From assembly GCF_018603515.1 (NCBI RefSeq), contig NZ_JACATN010000007.1, forward strand, positions 95,657 through 159,656: 64,000 nucleotides of DNA, given 5' to 3'. Both the position numbers and the translations under genes were made by a program. Below the pieces are notes generated by a model, which worked only from the letters and a program-made list of their open reading frames with translations, was not told the origin of the DNA and ran no database searches. The DNA comes from Zobellia barbeyronii (lineage in GTDB: Bacteria; Bacteroidota; Bacteroidia; Flavobacteriales; Flavobacteriaceae). Below are positions 60,536 to 64,000 of the stretch, piece after piece. Each line of letters opens with the position of its first letter. The first letter of the stretch is position 1.

Positions 60536-60800
60536 ATTCAGCATATTAGGGTACTTCTTTATATCAAAAAAAGATACCAAGCTATTTTAACAATAGACCT
60601 CATTTTCTAACGTTTTACTGTTGAGACACAATGAAAGGACAATCGCATCGTTCAAGTGATTTTATTTATCAACGACATATTTACCAATTGTACCGATTTA
60701 TTTTGGTAGTCAACGATAAGAATAGTCACAAATGATAAAAATAGATACCTTTACATAGGCAGATTCAAGATTGTCCCCCTTTTTATCCAATTAAAAAGTC

Positions 60801-61739
60801 ATGAAAAAATTCCTTCTGATTGCACTCATTACCACTACTACAATAGGTGGCCTTAGAGCTCAACAAGATGCCCAGTATACACAATACATGTACAACCCAA
60901 TGCCCATTAACCCAGCATATGCAGGTTCCCGTGGTGTTTTTAGTATAGCGGCATTACACCGTTCACAATGGGTTGGTGTACAAGGTGCCCCAACAACACA
61001 AACACTTAATTTTCATACACCAGTCTCAGACAGAGTAGGTGTTGGTCTTTCTATCGTAAATGATGATATAGGAAACGGAACAAGTCAAGAAACTTATTTT
61101 GATGGTGTTTTTTCCTATACTGTACCCCTTTCAAGAGAAGCAAAACTTGCATTTGGTTTAAAGGCTAGTGCACACGTGTTAAACCTAGATTTTAGTAAAC
61201 TTGCTAACTACCAAGATGAAACTTCTGGTACAGGTCTAACTAATATTGATAACAAGCTTTCTCCAAACTTTGGTGCAGGTGTTTACTATTACAATGAGCG
61301 ATTTTATGTAGGCCTATCCGTTCCTAATTTCTTGGCAACCAAGCATTTTGATGGTGATGCATCTAGTTCTTCTTTTTTAGCAAAGGAACGTATGAACTTT
61401 TATTTGATGACAGGATATGTTTATGACCTTAATCAAAGATGGCAATTTAAACCAACGCTACTGGTAAAAGCAGTAAATGGAGCCCCTTTACAGGTGGATG
61501 TTTCAGCTAATTTCATGTTCAGAAATAAATTTATTTTAGGAGCCGGTTATAGGTGGGATGCTGCTCTTAGTGCTCTTTTTGGATTTCAAGCTTCAGACCA
61601 AATATTATTAGGGTTAGCTTACGATAGAGAGGTTACTGAACTTGGTGGTTCGCGATTCAATGACGGTTCATTTGAAGTAATTTTAAGGTATGAATTTCGC
61701 TCACGTCGCAGAAGAAGTATAGCACCAAGATTTTTTTAA
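60801..61739 (+). CDS. PorP/SprF family type IX secretion system membrane protein
   Basis: A 312-residue outer-membrane beta-barrel protein that works with the T9SS to deliver or anchor particular surface adhesins. Signal peptide (MKKFLLIALITTTTIGGLRA) followed by the family opening QDAQYTQYMYNPMPINPAYA, GSRGVFSIAALHRSQWVGVQ and repeated amphipathic strands (GVGLSIVNDDIG, FGLKASAHVLNL, FILGAGYRW), ending in a basic tail RSRRRRSIAPRF. It lies directly upstream of the giant repeat protein at 62023, matching the known linkage of SprF-type proteins to SprB-like substrates with type B C-terminal domains. The order porP-first is opposite to the classical sprB-sprF arrangement. Confidence 0.92.
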   Translation: MKKFLLIALITTTTIGGLRAQQDAQYTQYMYNPMPINPAYAGSRGVFSIAALHRSQWVGVQGAPTTQTLNFHTPVSDRVGVGLSIVNDDIGNGTSQETYFDGVFSYTVPLSREAKLAFGLKASAHVLNLDFSKLANYQDETSGTGLTNIDNKLSPNFGAGVYYYNERFYVGLSVPNFLATKHFDGDASSSSFLAKERMNFYLMTGYVYDLNQRWQFKPTLLVKAVNGAPLQVDVSANFMFRNKFILGAGYRWDAALSALFGFQASDQILLGLAYDREVTELGGSRFNDGSFEVILRYEFRSRRRRSIAPRFF

Positions 61740-62022
61740 GCTTCAGACTATTTTACTCCCGTTCTAACTCCAATTTTTGTGGTGGTTTAAACTCGTACAC
61801 CCCTTTTTTTATATCGGGTTTAGCCTAAATCACCCGAAAAAACAATTTTGCCACTAAGTTATCCTACACATTAAGGGGTCTATACATCTAGTTTTTTACA
61901 CTATACAACATATAGTTTGCAAGGTCTCGTGACCTAATTAAATTTACGCCACAAATTTGTAGGTCTTTTTTTACAATAGCTATAAACGGCTATTCCAAAG
62001 ACTTTATAAAATACATTCCCAA
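61740..62022. other. Spacer between PorP/SprF and the giant surface protein
   Basis: 283 AT-rich bases with no coding frame; no strong terminator was recognised, so read-through from the PorP/SprF gene into the adhesin gene is possible. Confidence 0.4.
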
Positions 62023-64000
62023 TTGGCGAATCGTTTTAAAAAAATTTTCGGGGCATTTCTCTTAGTATTACTTGCCCATGTGGCAAACGCTCAGCAAACC
62101 ACAAATTGGACATCGGTATCACCCTCAGTATGGGAATCCGTTACCAGTGATGGTTTGGTACGCGTTCAATGTACTGTATCTGGGGGTGTATCAATTTCAG
62201 GATCTGAAACAATGGGTTGCACCAGTGCTGCAACCTATAGCGATCCTGCAGTTTTTGGAAGTCCCTCTTTAGAGGTTTCTGCTAGTTCATCAAACTCAGG
62301 AAATTTGAGTTTTTATTTTTTTGACGCCGTAACTAATAATCAGGTTTACATTGTAAATCCAATTTTACATGCTGACAAAGTGGGTACTTTCACACTAATT
62401 CCTATTCTCGGAGGCGGCGCGGCCACTGGTAATTTCAACATTACCAATGGTACATGGTCGGAACTAAGTTCCAATGGAACTATATTTCAATCTACATCAA
62501 CCCTTTTTAATATTGACGATAGTGCGCTACTGGCCAGTTCCGGGGGTGAATGCGATAATGGAGTTAGTGACGGAGCAGGTGGAGGCAGTTTACGTGTTAA
62601 CAATGTAACTCAGTCAATCCAAATGGATGTAGACGTAACAGGTGGCTTGCTTAGCCTCCTAGGGTTAGGGTCAACCGTCGATGAAGTAGAGTTTATTCTA
62701 ACAGATATAATAATTGCAGAACCCAAAATTGAAGTAACCAAAACAGTTGTCGAAAACTTTTCAGACCCTGTTAGTACTGGCGATATTATAGATTACACAA
62801 TTACCGTAGAAAACACAGGCAACGTTACTTTAGATAATATTGACCTAACAGATACTTTTACCGATATAGATTCAAACAATCTAACTTTAACAAACTCCCC
62901 TACTTTTAGTAGTTCCTCTTTAAGCTCGCTTGAAGGCACACTCCTTCCTACTGAAACAGCAACCTATTTAGCAAGCTTTTCAATAACTGCACCTGCATTG
63001 GAAACAGGAGGAGTTATTAATCAAATAAGTGTTCTTGCCGATAGTCCATACGGAACGGATGACGTAGATGATATTTCTGATAATGGTATTGATACCGACG
63101 GAAATATCGAAGATGACGCTACTATAAGTTATTTTCCTACGACCGAGGACGATACAGTTGACATATGTGAAGAAGGGATAGTTGATATTTATATGCTCAC
63201 AAATGATAATTTTGGAGGAAACGGACCTTCATCTGGAAGCATATTTATTGTTAGTCCAGCTAGCTCTGGAACTGCTTTAGTTAATGATAACACAACCCCA
63301 TCCAATCCTGTTGATGATTATATAACCTATTCTTCAGCCCTTGGATATACAGGTTCAGATAGCTTTGTTTATGGAATAACAGATAGTAAAGGATATACTC
63401 AACATGGAACAGTATCCATTACAGAAACCGCCGCACCGGATGCAGGAACAGATGGAACATTGATTATCTGCACAGGAACTACAGTGACAGAAACTCAGCT
63501 TTTTAATGAACTCGGTGGTACACCCGATTCCGGGGGAACTTGGACTCCTACTCTTGCAGGTGCAGGAACATACACCTATACCGTAACGGCAACATCGCCA
63601 TGTACTGTCGATAGTACTTCCGAAATAGTCGTTTCCGAACAAGCAGCACCGAATGCGGGAACCGATGGAACATTGACCATATGTCAAGGTGCAACAGTAA
63701 CAGAAGCTCAACTTTTTAATGAACTCGGTGGTACACCCGATTCTGGTGGAACATGGTCACCAACAATGGCTGGAGCAGGAACATACACCTATACCGTAAC
63801 CGCTACTTTACCTTGTACCGTTGATAGTACTTCCGAAATAGTCGTTTCCGAACAAGCAGCACCGAATGCGGGAACCGATGGAACTTTAACTATTTGCGAA
63901 GGAACTACCGTAACAGAAATACAACTTTTTAATGAACTCGGTGGCACGCCCGATTCCGGGGGAACTTGGACTCCTACTCTTGCGAGTACAGGAACTTATA
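62023..64000 (+). CDS. Giant repeat-containing surface protein, N-terminal part (probable T9SS substrate)
   Basis: About 659 codons, open to the window end. The start is TTG at 62023; the following residues form a signal peptide (FKKIFGAFLLVLLAHVANAQ), and no in-frame ATG lies upstream. Residues about 24-235 are a beta-rich N-terminal domain with several Cys. At about 236-350 lies a DUF11-like domain (KIEVTKTVVENFSDPVSTGD, IIDYTITVENTGNVTLDNID). A cadherin-like domain (about 375-470, GYTGSDSFVYGITDSKGYTQ) follows, then at least 2.67 tandem 71-residue repeats from residue 471. Each has two Cys (TICxG, PCTVD), likely a disulfide. Delivery by the adjacent PorP/SprF and T9SS is inferred; the C-terminal sorting domain is off-window. 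Confidence 0.9.
   Translation, partial: MANRFKKIFGAFLLVLLAHVANAQQTTNWTSVSPSVWESVTSDGLVRVQCTVSGGVSISGSETMGCTSAATYSDPAVFGSPSLEVSASSSNSGNLSFYFFDAVTNNQVYIVNPILHADKVGTFTLIPILGGGAATGNFNITNGTWSELSSNGTIFQSTSTLFNIDDSALLASSGGECDNGVSDGAGGGSLRVNNVTQSIQMDVDVTGGLLSLLGLGSTVDEVEFILTDIIIAEPKIEVTKTVVENFSDPVSTGDIIDYTITVENTGNVTLDNIDLTDTFTDIDSNNLTLTNSPTFSSSSLSSLEGTLLPTETATYLASFSITAPALETGGVINQISVLADSPYGTDDVDDISDNGIDTDGNIEDDATISYFPTTEDDTVDICEEGIVDIYMLTNDNFGGNGPSSGSIFIVSPASSGTALVNDNTTPSNPVDDYITYSSALGYTGSDSFVYGITDSKGYTQHGTVSITETAAPDAGTDGTLIICTGTTVTETQLFNELGGTPDSGGTWTPTLAGAGTYTYTVTATSPCTVDSTSEIVVSEQAAPNAGTDGTLTICQGATVTEAQLFNELGGTPDSGGTWSPTMAGAGTYTYTVTATLPCTVDSTSEIVVSEQAAPNAGTDGTLTICEGTTVTEIQLFNELGGTPDSGGTWTPTLASTGTY
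63433..64000 (+). repeat. 213-bp tandem coding repeats, at least 2.67 copies
   Basis: Units begin at 63433, 63646 and 63859, each exactly 213 bases (71 codons) apart, with APxAGTDGTL at the start and DSTSEIVVSEQA at the end. Copies 2 and 3 are nearly identical over long stretches, indicating recent expansion or gene conversion. The array continues beyond the window. Confidence 0.93.

Noticed and set aside
63355..63711. Cys-rich minus-strand frame of 118 codons
   Set aside because: It is the reverse reading of the tandem repeat region; its cysteines come from repeated Thr/Ala-rich codons on the plus strand.
63433..64000. Direct repeats as a possible CRISPR array
   Set aside because: The repeats are 213 bp, in frame, without unique spacers, and encode a protein domain.
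1..64000. tRNA, rRNA or tmRNA genes
   Set aside because: No cloverleaf with a GGTTCRANTCC-type T-arm or rRNA-like sequence was found when reading intergenic regions on both strands.

Overview
The window looks like a chromosomal segment of a marine member of the Flavobacteriaceae (Bacteroidota), perhaps near Zobellia, Maribacter or Arenibacter; the genus is a guess. Supporting signs are low GC, TAnnTTTG-type -7 promoter elements instead of TATAAT, several TTG starts, a SecA with Bacteroidota-type insertions, PorP/SprF with a giant repeat protein of the type IX secretion/gliding kind, lipoproteins starting CSSDD, and families such as DUF4105, DUF5606, DUF2911 and DUF2795. No rRNA, tRNA, CRISPR array, insertion sequence or prophage was seen. 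Most of the window is ordinary core genome.

Layout. 1-4.6 kb: a truncated recQ, divergent from kdsD-tatC-lptB (sugar-phosphate isomerase, Tat translocase, LPS-export ATPase). 4.6-10.3 kb: pssA, a DUF4105 membrane protein, an ABC-F ATPase, a methyltransferase-like remnant, a 52-residue membrane protein, cobalamin adenosyltransferase and a DUF2795 protein. 10.5-13.9 kb: secA. 14.1-19.6 kb: three paralogous six-helix HisKA_2 sensor kinases, with a Tat-exported Gfo/Idh/MocA oxidoreductase between the second and third. 19.6-22.1 kb: a gene-poor stretch with three paralogous tiny secreted proteins, two of them inside a ~420-bp duplication whose 5' leader folds into conserved hairpins, plus a 36-residue membrane peptide.

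22.1-28 kb: a malectin/Ig lipoprotein, MsrA, an overlapping ECF sigma / anti-sigma / coiled-coil protein operon, aldose epimerase and Ohr. 28-37 kb: DUF2911, MeaB, a polyprenyl-phosphate-type GT2, an ArnT-like GT39 overlapping a PAP2 phosphatase, a MATE exporter, MazG, and an exported sugar isomerase plus SMP-30 lipoprotein pair. 37-43.8 kb: a complete RND tripartite efflux operon and an acidic secreted protein with its own palindromic operator-like site. 44-48.5 kb: glycerol facilitator, acetylesterase-like hydrolase, SGNH hydrolase and GH20 hexosaminidase, which look like a small amino-sugar/acetyl-sugar degradation set. 48.5-52.5 kb: response regulator, PAS histidine kinase, a BLUF photoreceptor, DUF5606, def and ruvX. 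52.7-60.5 kb: dapD, a glycosyltransferase cluster including a GT4-GT2 fusion, Sua5/TsaC and a CCA-adding enzyme. 60.8-64 kb: PorP/SprF followed by the first ~660 codons of a giant surface protein with 71-residue repeats, running off the end.

The most unusual parts are the kinase triplet, the duplicated small secreted genes with structured leaders, the nested sigma/anti-sigma/coiled-coil operon, and the BLUF protein beside a two-component pair. Functions of the small proteins are unknown. Family calls were made by reading motifs, without database searches.
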